Positions 8,355 to 16,574 of a DNA stretch of 37,543 nucleotides are shown in pieces (the stretch's first letter is position 1; each line of letters begins with the position of its first letter). The stretch lies in assembly GCA_002345205.1 (NCBI GenBank), contig DDVI01000042.1:1-37543 (forward strand). The letters are read 5' to 3'. The translations under genes and the position numbers were made by a program. Source of the DNA: Bdellovibrionaceae bacterium UBA2316 (lineage in GTDB: Bacteria > Bdellovibrionota > Bdellovibrionia > Bdellovibrionales > Bdellovibrionaceae). The notes beneath the pieces were generated by a model that was not told the origin of the DNA, ran no database searches, and worked only from the letters and a program-made list of their open reading frames with translations.

Positions 8355-9177
8355 ATAGTTTTGAACTGATCGTGTGACCACTCTGCGGACTGGTCACTAA
8401 GCCTATGTGGGAAAAACCACTTTGGATAGTGAACTTAATATCTTTATTATTTTCGAAATATTTTTTATATTTCTCTACATCTAAAATTTGATCCGCATCA
8501 CTGACGAATAAAAATATCTCGGAACACAAATCAGCGCATATCTGAATATCTAGTTTTTCTGGAAGGCACGATTCTATATAAGAAGAATCATAGTCTTCGA
8601 TTTCAGAACCCCACTTCGACTGCTCGGGAAACTTTAAACGCATATTACCGTCGTCGGTGCGTTTTAGCCAATGATTGAAACGCTTGGATTCGACGTTAAA
8701 AGGCTCGGGTAAATATGGTGAAATCAATCCAACTTTTTGAAACGTGTTTTTCGGTTGTGACAATAGCCATTTCAAAACAACGGCTCCACCTAATGAATGC
8801 CCTACCAAAATCACATTCTTAATTTGTGAATGACTGCTTTTAAAATTATCGATCAAAAACTGAAGTTCAGTCACGACATCTTGATGAGGCAGCAGTTTAA
8901 TGGCGCGATCTTGGTTACCCTCGCCATGAAATTTCAAATCAGGCAACAGAACCGTATGCTGAGCCGTTTGCGAAAACTGTAACGCTAGCTGAGTCAAATA
9001 GCGCGAGTCCCCGCCCACCCCGTGCACAAGAACCACAACCGTATCGGTAGTGCCATCAATCAAGCGATAATTAATGGGCTCGTTAAATGTGTTTCGCAAC
9101 GACTTTAGTTTAGGAATTTTTAGAAACGGAATTTTAAAATCTGTGAAACCGATCAAGTCTGTGGGTTTAATGGTCAT
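8338..9177 (-). CDS. alpha/beta hydrolase (lysophospholipase/esterase-like)
   Basis: 279 aa. Alpha/beta-hydrolase fold with oxyanion strand VLVHGVGGD (about residues 49-57), nucleophile elbow GHSLGG with Ser128, acid Asp229 in SDADQILD and His257 in GFSHIGL, giving a complete catalytic triad at expected spacing. No signal peptide, so cytoplasmic. Substrate cannot be read; serine aminopeptidase S33 or monoglyceride-lipase-like members are the nearest general class. Convergent with, and overlapping by 17 bp, the secreted protease gene; transcribed alone. Confidence 0.85.
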   Translation of the reverse strand: MTIKPTDLIGFTDFKIPFLKIPKLKSLRNTFNEPINYRLIDGTTDTVVVLVHGVGGDSRYLTQLALQFSQTAQHTVLLPDLKFHGEGNQDRAIKLLPHQDVVTELQFLIDNFKSSHSQIKNVILVGHSLGGAVVLKWLLSQPKNTFQKVGLISPYLPEPFNVESKRFNHWLKRTDDGNMRLKFPEQSKWGSEIEDYDSSYIESCLPEKLDIQICADLCSEIFLFVSDADQILDVEKYKKYFENNKDIKFTIQSGFSHIGLVTSPQSGHTISSKLFTGTN

Positions 9178-9257
9178 GCGTCTGATGTTAGTAAATTTAC
9201 TATGATTTGACTATCTATATTAATTTCGAACGCACTCATATTGCATAAGCTTAAACG

Positions 9258-9425
9258 ATGATCCGTATATTAAATGTCGTAGAGCGATTCGTTGATGTCG
9301 TAGAGCGATCAGATATTTTTCTATTGGCCTCGCGTGTCTGCTACATTTTGGCCAGGGATGCTGCGCAGAACGATTTCAAATCACCGATCATATTTTTCGA
9401 ACCCGTGCCTGGAAAACTTTACTAA
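9258..9425 (+). CDS. possible 55-aa ORF containing an in-frame 7-codon repeat
   Basis: An open frame from ATG 9258 to TAA 9423-9425. It covers a DNA direct repeat of 21-bp period, so the peptide repeats VVERFVD/VVERSD. No clear ribosome-binding site precedes it and no family is recognised. It fills part of the 377-bp gap before the GDT1 gene. It may be a chance ORF over a regulatory repeat. Confidence 0.22.
   Translation: MIRILNVVERFVDVVERSDIFLLASRVCYILARDAAQNDFKSPIIFFEPVPGKLY
9274..9309. repeat. two direct 15-bp repeats, 21-bp period
   Basis: ATGTCGTAGAGCGAT occurs at 9274-9288 and again at 9295-9309, exactly 21 bp apart (two helical turns). This could be paired transcription-factor sites in the region upstream of the manganese transporter gene, or a small tandem duplication. 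Confidence 0.55.
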
Positions 9426-9432
9426 CAGACAC

Positions 9433-9461
9433 TTGACGAAAACAGACCAAATGGGTACTCC
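9433..9461 (+). promoter_or_regulatory. candidate promoter of the GDT1 leader
   Basis: TTGACG (9433-9438), a 17-bp spacer and TACTCC (9456-9461). The -10 match is weak, but the position would start the RNA just before the conserved riboswitch loop. Confidence 0.4.
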
Positions 9462-9552
9462 TACGTGTGTTAGGGAGTAGTCGCCTTAGAGTTTAAATCT
9501 AAGGAATTGCGTCGACAAGATTCCTCACGGCAAATATTCACAGTGTGAGGAA
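9462..9552 (+). ncRNA. probable yybP-ykoY manganese riboswitch leader
   Basis: The leader of the GDT1/UPF0016 gene contains AGGGAGTAG (9472-9480), matching the conserved GGGAGUAG loop of the yybP-ykoY Mn2+ riboswitch. Next is a perfect 7-bp hairpin (CCTTAGA 9484-9490, TCTAAGG 9498-9504), then a CGTCGAC segment that can pair back to GTCG. A second stem pairs CCTCAC (9523-9528) with GTGAGG (9545-9550), and GTGAGG is itself the ribosome-binding site 4 bases before the ATG. This suggests translational control: the site is hidden at low metal and freed at high Mn2+ (family knowledge plus inference). UPF0016 exporters are known targets of this riboswitch class. A covariance search was not possible here. 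Confidence 0.7.
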
Positions 9553-9554
9553 AT

Positions 9555-10115
9555 ATGGAAACACTTATAAACTCGTTTTTTTTAGTATTCGCCAGCGAAA
9601 TGGGCGACAAGACTCAGTTGTTGGCATTGCTGCTGACGGCACGGTACCGCAAGCCGTGGGTGATATTGCTGGGTGTGTTTATCGCAACAGTCCTGAACCA
9701 CGCACTGGCCACATGGGCCGGCGGTTGGCTAGCCACGCAAATGGGCCCAACCACATTGAAGTGGTTTTTAGCAGTTGTATTTTTTGCCTTCGCCATCTGG
9801 ATCCTAATCCCCGACAAAGAAGAAGAGCTAAAAAACGAAGACCGCTGGGGCGCTCTTATAACAACGATCGTGGCGTTCTTCATCGCAGAAATGGGCGATA
9901 AAACTCAGCTCGCGACGATCGCACTGGGCGCACGCTATAGCAGCCTGGCACTGGTGACTTTGGGAACAACGCTGGGAATGATGGGATCAAATGCGCTAGC
10001 GATTTTCTTGGGCGACAAGATGCTAAAGCGAATTCCGATGAAGTACGTGAGGATGTTCGCAAGCGCGCTGTTTGTGGTGTTCGGAGTTTTGATTTTGGTG
10101 AAGGGTTTGGGGTGA
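9555..10115 (+). CDS. TMEM165/GDT1 (UPF0016) family Mn2+/Ca2+ transporter
   Basis: 186 aa, about six membrane helices, built as an inverted duplication. Each half carries the family signature E-x-G-D-K-(T/S): EMGDK at residues 15-19 and again at 112-116. An acidic EEELKNED loop joins the halves. Family members exchange Mn2+ or Ca2+ for protons; bacterial ones export manganese. The probable Mn2+ riboswitch in its leader supports a role in relieving manganese excess. The ATG at 9555 is preceded by GTGAGG, which is within the leader hairpin. Confidence 0.92.
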   Translation: METLINSFFLVFASEMGDKTQLLALLLTARYRKPWVILLGVFIATVLNHALATWAGGWLATQMGPTTLKWFLAVVFFAFAIWILIPDKEEELKNEDRWGALITTIVAFFIAEMGDKTQLATIALGARYSSLALVTLGTTLGMMGSNALAIFLGDKMLKRIPMKYVRMFASALFVVFGVLILVKGLG

Positions 10116-10388
10116 CTATTTATTCCATTTGATTTGGGTCCACAGATCCTTAAGCCCAGACCGAAATCTTTCTGATTTTAGAATGTAGTAACTGACAACC
10201 AAAACAATAGTATAGAAAGTGATAACTACAACTCCTGGGTTAAATATCGTTTCGATAATTAAATATCCTGCTAAGTATAATACCATCGATAAAAGAATCA
10301 TAGCGAGAATGGTCCATGCTGAATACGCTAGGACCATTCCGATGAACAATAGAAAATGTTGAATAATTTTTTTCATATTTTTATCCAT
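10116..10388 (-). CDS. small integral membrane protein
   Basis: 90 aa (86 if translation starts at the second ATG, 10376). Two hydrophobic segments, about residues 10-45 (possibly a helical hairpin) and 52-70, are followed by a basic amphipathic C-terminus. No family recognised. Neither candidate ATG has a strong ribosome-binding site. It is convergent with, and directly abuts, the GDT1 gene. Confidence 0.55.
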   Translation of the reverse strand: MDKNMKKIIQHFLLFIGMVLAYSAWTILAMILLSMVLYLAGYLIIETIFNPGVVVITFYTIVLVVSYYILKSERFRSGLKDLWTQIKWNK

Positions 10389-10628
10389 TCTTTCAATAGA
10401 AGGGCTAATAAAGCATTTTAAGAGGAATCAAAATCGTCAAATTTAATTCTTCTTAATACTTTCTAAAAAGCGTCCTGTTCGGAAACCGGTTCAACTTGAC
10501 AATATCAGGAAATCAAAAATTTTGAGAAATTATTTAAATATTTGGTGTTAGAAATCAAACAACATAAGACAAGGCCATCAGGAGACTCAGTCATCCAGGC
10601 TTCGCAAATTTTAAAAAACCAACCAATA

Positions 10629-10830
10629 CTACCACCACCAATACTGCTTGTTTGCAATCAAGATGTTTATATAAAACCGCGTGTCTGTTACCGCTAGTTC
10701 AAATATTGCAAATGCAACCTCGTTACGCTCTTGAATCAGTTTTATCGCCTCTTCAACGGCTGCCCCCCCCGTGATTGTGCATGATGAAACATTCAATTTC
10801 GTAATTCTGCGGTTTCAAAGTCAACGTCAC
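10629..10830 (-). pseudogene. 66-aa ORF broken by one base in an 8-G tract
   Basis: On the minus strand a frame opens at GTG 10830 (MTLTLKPQNYEIECFIMHNHGG...) and reads into a run of eight G (8 C on plus at 10763-10770), where it shifts to a stop. Removing one G restores a continuous 66-aa protein continuing AAVEEAIKLIQERNEVAFAIF and ending in three Trp before TAG 10631. The 202-bp span is 1 base longer than a multiple of three. This may be a pseudogene, a phase-variable small gene, or a sequencing error in the homopolymer. No family recognised. It lies in the 591-bp gap 10389-10979, where I see no other convincing gene. Confidence 0.38.
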
Positions 10831-10927
10831 CAAAATGGGTTCCGTTAAAAATACTAAGGCTGAGCAGATTCAGAAGTTTATTTCTAAAATCGAAGAACTT
10901 GGCAAAGCCGGAGCCTAGAAACTAAAA

Positions 10928-10952
10928 AAGGCGATGCACTTCACATCGCCTT
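10928..10952. terminator. intrinsic terminator after the 304-aa lipoprotein gene
   Basis: AAGGCGATG and CATCGCCTT form a perfect 9-bp stem with a 7-nt loop. On the minus strand the stem is followed by a T run (from AAAAAA on plus), so it terminates the minus-strand lipoprotein gene ending at 10980. Confidence 0.85.
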
Positions 10953-10979
10953 CCATTTCATTCTATTTAAATATTCTGA

Positions 10980-11894
10980 TTAACCGTTGCACGACACCAC
11001 GCTGAATTTAACTTCTTTCTGCGCATCTGATCCTAGTTCTTTGATTTTCTTTTCGCCTTCTTTAACATCCACCGCGCGGTAAACTAATACTGATGAACCT
11101 GCTCTTAGACGGATACGGTTAGCGGCTTTTTTACCTACAGACTTAACTGTATTTTTCAAGATATCATCATCTTTACTGCATTCAAACGACGTCAGAAGAC
11201 CTTTTTCTGTGTTTGAACCTTTAGAGATTAATTCAAACGTTTGTTGTCCCGCTTTTAGTTGTTTCACTTCGATTTCTTTTACTTTAGACACACCATTAGC
11301 GTCCAAATAGTCAGATGCTTTAACAGATGATCCGCTATTGCACGACAACATATACGTTTTTGGCTTCACTGTTTTATCGCCTGTGTTCACACTTAGGTCA
11401 GCCACGATAGATGAGTTGTTAAACAAAATCATACTCGTTACGGCCGTTAACTTATCTGGGTTAGCCACGCTAGTATCTTTGATTTCACTCGGGTCTTTTA
11501 AATCACCACAAATAACTTTTGTTGAAATCATCTCTGAACTATCTGCGGTTACGCGCACATCAGCAATTAATGACGTATCCGCACTTAACATGATGCTCAT
11601 TTTTGAATTTTCTTTTAGGTCCTTATCATTAACGTTTGGAATCGTTTCGATAACTTCTTGAGCCGTATCGGCACCTGATTCAGCAACATCGGGCGCAGTT
11701 TCCACCGGAGTCTGTCCATCTAGTAGAGCTTTCGCGGCTTTATCTTTACACTCTTTTGTCTCTGCATTTTTACCAGAGCAATCCGATTGTGCTTGACCTG
11801 CGGTTTTTCCTGCTTGCCCCAGTTTTTTATCTTTTTTTCCGCACGAAACAAGAAAAGCAAATACAGCAATAGACACGAAAAAAGCATATTTCAT
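10980..11894 (-). CDS. uncharacterised lipoprotein, 304 aa
   Basis: The start at 11894 is set by AAGGAG about 6-11 bases upstream and by the signal peptide that follows (MKYAFFVSIAVFAFLVSC), whose lipobox LVSC predicts a lipidated Cys18. A Lys/Glu/Asp-rich linker (residues about 20-100) is followed by a domain of alternating strands with four scattered cysteines (for example ICGD, LSCNSG, FECSKD, VVSCNG) that could pair in the periplasm. No family recognised. It is single, with its own terminator, and divergent from the next protease gene. Confidence 0.75.
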   Translation of the reverse strand: MKYAFFVSIAVFAFLVSCGKKDKKLGQAGKTAGQAQSDCSGKNAETKECKDKAAKALLDGQTPVETAPDVAESGADTAQEVIETIPNVNDKDLKENSKMSIMLSADTSLIADVRVTADSSEMISTKVICGDLKDPSEIKDTSVANPDKLTAVTSMILFNNSSIVADLSVNTGDKTVKPKTYMLSCNSGSSVKASDYLDANGVSKVKEIEVKQLKAGQQTFELISKGSNTEKGLLTSFECSKDDDILKNTVKSVGKKAANRIRLRAGSSVLVYRAVDVKEGEKKIKELGSDAQKEVKFSVVSCNG

Positions 11895-12003
11895 AAAAAG
11901 CTCCTTGAAAGTTGATATTGCGGCTTTCATGCCATTCTGAATCAATCTTATCGCCTGCTGCCACAGCGGTTCAAAATTATACGTCTGACAGGTGTCTAAT
12001 CTT

Positions 12004-12031
12004 TTGACAGGGGTCCGAGCCAGTGTATCCT
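12004..12031 (+). promoter_or_regulatory. sigma-70-like promoter of the second serine protease
   Basis: TTGACA (12004-12009), 16-bp spacer, TATCCT (12026-12031). The transcript would begin close to the candidate ATGs at 12038-12047, so the message may be leaderless or nearly so. Confidence 0.55.
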
Positions 12032-12037
12032 TTATAT

Positions 12038-12967
12038 ATGATGGATATGGATCGTCCTCGTAAAATACTAATGATGGTGATGACAAGCTTAACTCTAGGG
12101 ATTGGCTGTCAACAGAGCAAAACTAACGTTTCTAAAACAGAGCCGATTGAACCTCCTAAAAAGGTTTATCGATTTGATGAATCTAAAGGCTGCTATTCCG
12201 AAGGAATTGTGAACGGCTACGTTGCCGATCAATCTAACCCTCTGAAGAGTCACGTCGTAATGGTGCTGTCTCGATTTCAAAAAGATGACTTCAGTTCCGA
12301 AGTTCTTTCCACGCTATGCACAGGAACGTTGATTGATTCCAATACTGTACTAACGGCGGCTCACTGTTTTCCTAAAAACACGATTTCGACCCAGATTATT
12401 GCATCGATCAATTTGTTTTGCTCGAGTGGCTTTAATAAACGCCTAGTTTATTCAGCCTTTAACGTAAACATTCATCCGCAATATCGTCATAAAAATACCC
12501 CTTCGAGCACATCTCCTGATTTTGACATCGCTACGGTGAAGTTTGATGGCATCCTGCCACCTCCGTATGCCCCTTTAAAACTAGCGCCGGTGGATATTCG
12601 ATCTGAAATGACCAACCCTGCTAGTCAAATGATCATGATTGGTTACGGACGCACACATACAACTGATGACTCTTTACCTGAACTTCGCTATGTAACTAAG
12701 AATTGGGACCAATTGATGCTCGTTAAGGACTCTGTCAGCTTGATAGATCGCCTAAATTTAGTGAGCATCAACCAACAGGATTCCCATGGTGGTTGCAGCG
12801 GTGATTCCGGCGGGCCGCTTTTGATTGCGGACGCGACCGGTTACAAAGTCGTCGGTGTGGCTTCGTACATTGAAAGCGCTTCAGAATCAAAACTGTGTGA
12901 ACAAGGACAGATCTTTTATTCGTATGTTCCATCCTATTGGGACTGGATACAAGAGCAGCTTAAATAA
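12038..12967 (+). CDS. secreted trypsin-like serine protease (S1A)
   Basis: 309 aa if started at ATG 12038; in-frame ATGs at 12041 and 12047 are equally possible and no ribosome-binding site decides between them. The N-terminus RPRKILMMVMTSLTLGIGC is a lipoprotein signal with lipobox. The S1 domain begins after an IVNG-like activation site (GIVNGYVADQ) and holds His109 in TAAHC, Asp163 in DFDIATV and Ser257 in GDSGGP, the full trypsin triad. Cysteines near the triad suggest disulphides. Probably a secreted or surface protease, in keeping with a protein-digesting predator (inference). Followed 12 bp later by the glycosyltransferase gene. Confidence 0.88.
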   Translation: MMDMDRPRKILMMVMTSLTLGIGCQQSKTNVSKTEPIEPPKKVYRFDESKGCYSEGIVNGYVADQSNPLKSHVVMVLSRFQKDDFSSEVLSTLCTGTLIDSNTVLTAAHCFPKNTISTQIIASINLFCSSGFNKRLVYSAFNVNIHPQYRHKNTPSSTSPDFDIATVKFDGILPPPYAPLKLAPVDIRSEMTNPASQMIMIGYGRTHTTDDSLPELRYVTKNWDQLMLVKDSVSLIDRLNLVSINQQDSHGGCSGDSGGPLLIADATGYKVVGVASYIESASESKLCEQGQIFYSYVPSYWDWIQEQLK

Positions 12968-12979
12968 CGAGTTTTAACT

Positions 12980-14485
12980 TTGAGTATTGTACAGACGTTA
13001 ACTAAAAAATTAAATCCGACTGTAATTTTTCTTGGCTTCTTTTTACTGATCGCATTCCTCAACGATGGCTTTATGGGCACCGATGAATACTGGAATGCGA
13101 TGGTTAAATACCTACCCGCCCAAACATCCACGTACACCGACTTAGTAGATCAAACCGACGTTAAATCCCCGCTTCAAGTGATGCCGATGCATTTTGGCTC
13201 ACAGATCGCTTTGAAACTGGGTGTGTTTCATCCGTATGATCAATATCGTTTTACGATCTTGTTTATTACGATCTTCAATTTATTGATTTACATTTTATCG
13301 TTCCAAATTATCTACTCGACGCGCCTTTGGGATTTTGGCGGCGGCTTTAAGTTACCAGATGGAGTCTCGTCACAAAAATGGCTAGATTTATCGCACAAGG
13401 TTTTCATACTGTTATTCACGTTTTACTTTGCGTCTTCGTTTACACTGACGCGCCCAATGTTTGAGTCTTTGGCGGCTCCGTGGATTCTGCTATCGATGGC
13501 CTTGTTTTATCGCTATAAAAATGACAACAACGTTTGGGACCTGGTGGCTTCAACGGTTACGGTCAGTATGGCATTCGTAATGCGCCAGCAGGCTGGCATC
13601 GGTGCCGTGACGATTCCTTTATTGCTATTGTTAGCGAAAGATTTCAGAGGCGTTGCGGTTAGCTCGGTCGTAGGCTTAGCGTGCTTCATACTAGCTGGCA
13701 TCCCAGATATTTTCCTGCGTGGTGGATTCCATCACTCGTTAATTTCGGTATTAACATATAACGTTGAACACGGTCATGAATACGGTAACGGATCGATCCT
13801 GTTTTACCCGGCGTTACTGATGGGATTATCTTTCTTCCCGTTCCTATGGATCGGCAACACCAGCAAACAGGTAGCAGGACCTGTTTTCAAGAAACTTAAC
13901 TACGCTTGGGTGTTCATTGCTTTATTCGTTGCACTTCATTCGTACTTCCCGCAAAAGTTCGAACGTTTTATGGTATCGATCGTTCCGTTGTTGATTGTTC
14001 TGATGACTCCGTTTTTCACGCGCTTGGTGCTGATGTGGCCGCAAAAGAAATGGCAATTGATCACGATGGCGATTCTCAATTTCCTTATCTTGATCAATGC
14101 GAGTTTTTTCCCATCACAGAAAAACATTATCAATGCGGCATTGTTTATCGATAAACACCATGACATCAAAACGGTGTACAACTTGGACAAAACAATCGAG
14201 TGGATCCCAGAGAAATTTATTTTCCTAAACCGCGGCTATAGCATCATCGATCTACCATTAGCTGCCGTAAAGGACCAACCAGCCAACAATTGCCAAGCCG
14301 CGATTATCGTCAATGATTTTATCTGGCAACAGGAAAAGGAAGCCTTAAAGGACTTCCATATCGTAGACACATTTAATGTTAATTTGATCGAGCGCTTTGC
14401 GTACACCTTCAACAAAAAGAACAATATTCGCCGCGCGCCTTTGCATGTGTTATCGAACTGTCAGCAGCTATCCGCAGGAATGTAA
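12980..14485 (+). CDS. GT22/Alg9-like polyprenol-dependent mannosyltransferase
   Basis: 501 aa multi-pass membrane protein (around 8-10 hydrophobic segments). The first loop after the N-terminal helix carries TDEYW, the DE motif of GT-C glycosyltransferases. RPMFESLAAPW resembles the family's (R)PxxE motif, and HSYFPQKFERFM matches the HKExRF motif of GPI and ALG mannosyltransferases. Such enzymes move a sugar from a lipid-phosphate donor on the outer face of the membrane. The start is a TTG with only a weak GAG upstream, but no better start exists before the first helix. Donor and acceptor are unknown. Confidence 0.72.
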   Translation: MSIVQTLTKKLNPTVIFLGFFLLIAFLNDGFMGTDEYWNAMVKYLPAQTSTYTDLVDQTDVKSPLQVMPMHFGSQIALKLGVFHPYDQYRFTILFITIFNLLIYILSFQIIYSTRLWDFGGGFKLPDGVSSQKWLDLSHKVFILLFTFYFASSFTLTRPMFESLAAPWILLSMALFYRYKNDNNVWDLVASTVTVSMAFVMRQQAGIGAVTIPLLLLLAKDFRGVAVSSVVGLACFILAGIPDIFLRGGFHHSLISVLTYNVEHGHEYGNGSILFYPALLMGLSFFPFLWIGNTSKQVAGPVFKKLNYAWVFIALFVALHSYFPQKFERFMVSIVPLLIVLMTPFFTRLVLMWPQKKWQLITMAILNFLILINASFFPSQKNIINAALFIDKHHDIKTVYNLDKTIEWIPEKFIFLNRGYSIIDLPLAAVKDQPANNCQAAIIVNDFIWQQEKEALKDFHIVDTFNVNLIERFAYTFNKKNNIRRAPLHVLSNCQQLSAGM

Positions 14486-14492
14486 GTTCCGC

Positions 14493-16469
14493 TTAAAAGA
14501 AATAATGATACAGAAATTTGGTGGCATGAATATCTTCCGTCGACTCTAGCGTCGGGTTCGACCACTCGATTTCTAGCGCTTGATTTGTCTTGATATTAAA
14601 ACGCCCGACTACCGAAGCCGAATCCACGGTCTTGAATCGATCAGGAACTTCTTTGATGTATCTAGCAAGCAATTTATAAGATTGCGAAGCTTCAAACAAA
14701 TAGCCCAATTGATAACCGGCCGCTATGTAGTTTCGTGTGATTTCAAATTGACTACCATAACGATAATGAACGAATGGCAGGAACCACGCCATGTGACGTC
14801 CTGAATCCACGGCATAACCTCCGTAGACCTGCAATCCAGAACCTAAGCACGATCGCTGCCCATCACACACCGTCATATTTTTAACGCCGACATCGATGCC
14901 CCATGATGGTTTTGGATCGAGTTTACGCAGCGGATTTAATTGCAGAATATTGAAGAACGAAAAACTTTCCAGATTCAAATCATTTTCGAAAAACTGAAAT
15001 TTGAAATTCCCAAATTCTAATTGTGAACGTGCCGGTAGTCCATGCGAATCATCTAATAATTCATGAAAGGCAAACCGGAAATTTAAAAAACCAACAGCGG
15101 TCCCGCGCTTGCCGTTTTTATCAATTAGCATTTTGTTTTCACCAAAGCCTATGCTTACCCGCGACGATGGATGCGAAATATCGGGACGCTCGTCTTCAGG
15201 AACAGGAATCGCTACAGGTTCAGAAATGACATCGACGGCTGCACGATCCATCAAAACTTTTTCTTTCATATGGAACCAATGGCCTTCACGTTTTGAAACG
15301 CCATTCGGGTCTTTCATATCGATATAATCAATCAAGCCATCTAGGAACAGAGCCTTCCTTTGGATATTTTCAAATTTTAATGTTTTTAAATTATCTTCGG
15401 AATAGTTGCCCACGATAAATAGGAAATTATTTTTTTCCTCCGCCGTAAAGCGACTCCATTTATCTTCAAAATGGCGACGCAAAGACGGACGGAATTCCAC
15501 CTTCTTTACAAAACCAGGAATTTCATACAAGGCTTTTACGGAATCCGATGGGATCACGTACAGAGGTACTTTGCTGGTCAGCTCGATACGCTCGGACGCA
15601 GCTTCCATCAGGGTTAACATGTGGTACGAACAATTCTGAGTGAAGAAATAGTAGTCAAAATAATGGGGGCCGACTTCCCATATGTGATACAGCATTTGCT
15701 GTAATTCATCATTCGTTAGATCCAGTTCATACGACCATAAGTCACGTGATTCGTAATCGTTATACTCGCGGACTTTGTAATAGTACGGAACACTGGCGTA
15801 CGTTCCTGCGAAGCCCCCCAGCAAACCATTGATGAAATACAATAGGGGGTTATTCGTCGTCACATTCGCTGCGTAACTGATACCGTAATCTAGCAGTTCT
15901 TGTTTGGCGCGGCCTTCTTTGATTTTCTTATTCACACGAAAGAATGTGTGACCAAATGCCGACCCCGGATTATTTGCGTAGTAACTTGAAAACACAAACG
16001 AGATGGACTCAGCGTTTAGATTTCTTAGAAATACATCAAAGTAATAACAATTAGGTTGCGGCAACTGCGTCCACGCCGGATGATTTAGCAGTTTGGATTT
16101 CAACCACGACAAGCGTGCTGGAAATTTACAAATCGCATGTTCATCTTTTAAATCTGCAGGTGCATAGTACGACCACAAGGTCGCTTGCAATTCTGCATTT
16201 AAATTTCTATGACCATTTTCAGAAAGAAAAAACTTAGGATCTTTTACCTGACTGACTAAACGACCAAACGCATTCAATTCATAGTGCATCAGTTTTCGCC
16301 ATGTGCGCTGCTCTGAAAGTTTGTTCGCGTTTGCCGAATCAACTAAGCTTTGAATGTCTTTAGCTAAATTAGCATCATTGATAGTAACTGTTTTTTTGAT
16401 AAACTCGGTTTGTGCACGCGAAGTTACACTATAAGACAACACAAGTAGAATAAGCAGAGCTGATTTCAT
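14493..16469 (-). CDS. DUF4105 (Lnb-type N-terminal periplasmic domain) protein
   Basis: 658 aa. Signal peptide MKSALLILLVLSYSVTSRAQ, so exported. The N-terminal 330 residues match the DUF4105/Lnb domain: SAFGHTFFRV with His174 and QNCSYHML with Cys280, a His/Cys arrangement reminiscent of NlpC/P60-LRAT-type papain-like folds (family inference). The C-terminal half consists of repeated amphipathic strands and ends in aromatic HYFF, suggesting an outer-membrane barrel or barrel-like sheet. Convergent with the glycosyltransferase gene with a 7-bp gap. Exact activity unknown. Confidence 0.8.
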   Translation of the reverse strand: MKSALLILLVLSYSVTSRAQTEFIKKTVTINDANLAKDIQSLVDSANANKLSEQRTWRKLMHYELNAFGRLVSQVKDPKFFLSENGHRNLNAELQATLWSYYAPADLKDEHAICKFPARLSWLKSKLLNHPAWTQLPQPNCYYFDVFLRNLNAESISFVFSSYYANNPGSAFGHTFFRVNKKIKEGRAKQELLDYGISYAANVTTNNPLLYFINGLLGGFAGTYASVPYYYKVREYNDYESRDLWSYELDLTNDELQQMLYHIWEVGPHYFDYYFFTQNCSYHMLTLMEAASERIELTSKVPLYVIPSDSVKALYEIPGFVKKVEFRPSLRRHFEDKWSRFTAEEKNNFLFIVGNYSEDNLKTLKFENIQRKALFLDGLIDYIDMKDPNGVSKREGHWFHMKEKVLMDRAAVDVISEPVAIPVPEDERPDISHPSSRVSIGFGENKMLIDKNGKRGTAVGFLNFRFAFHELLDDSHGLPARSQLEFGNFKFQFFENDLNLESFSFFNILQLNPLRKLDPKPSWGIDVGVKNMTVCDGQRSCLGSGLQVYGGYAVDSGRHMAWFLPFVHYRYGSQFEITRNYIAAGYQLGYLFEASQSYKLLARYIKEVPDRFKTVDSASVVGRFNIKTNQALEIEWSNPTLESTEDIHATKFLYHYFF

Positions 16470-16514
16470 GGATGGAGCTAATTTACAGAGGCTTCAGAGG
16501 ATGAATCAAGATAA

Positions 16515-16539
16515 AAGTGGGTGATAAACTCACCCACTT
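16515..16539 (-). terminator. intrinsic terminator after the DUF3015 pair
   Basis: AAGTGGGTGA and TCACCCACTT form a perfect 10-bp stem around TAAAC. On the minus strand it is followed by TTTATC, about 36 bp past the stop of the distal DUF3015 gene. Confidence 0.85.
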
Positions 16540-16574
16540 AAATGATTCGCTAGCGTGCGGCTAGAGAACAAGAA

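Noticed and set aside
9180..9555. Terminator-type attenuator before the GDT1 gene
   Set aside because: The hairpin at 9523-9550 has no T run after it; its 3' arm is the ribosome-binding site, so translational control fits better.
10790..10919. Plus-strand 27-aa peptide ending just before the terminator (ATG 10835)
   Set aside because: Lysine/glutamate-rich and coding-like, but no ribosome-binding site and a stop lies a few codons upstream; it overlaps the minus-strand broken ORF, which is the longer candidate.
12934..13137. Minus-strand ORF over the start of the glycosyltransferase
   Set aside because: Shadow of the plus-strand membrane protein; no ribosome-binding site.
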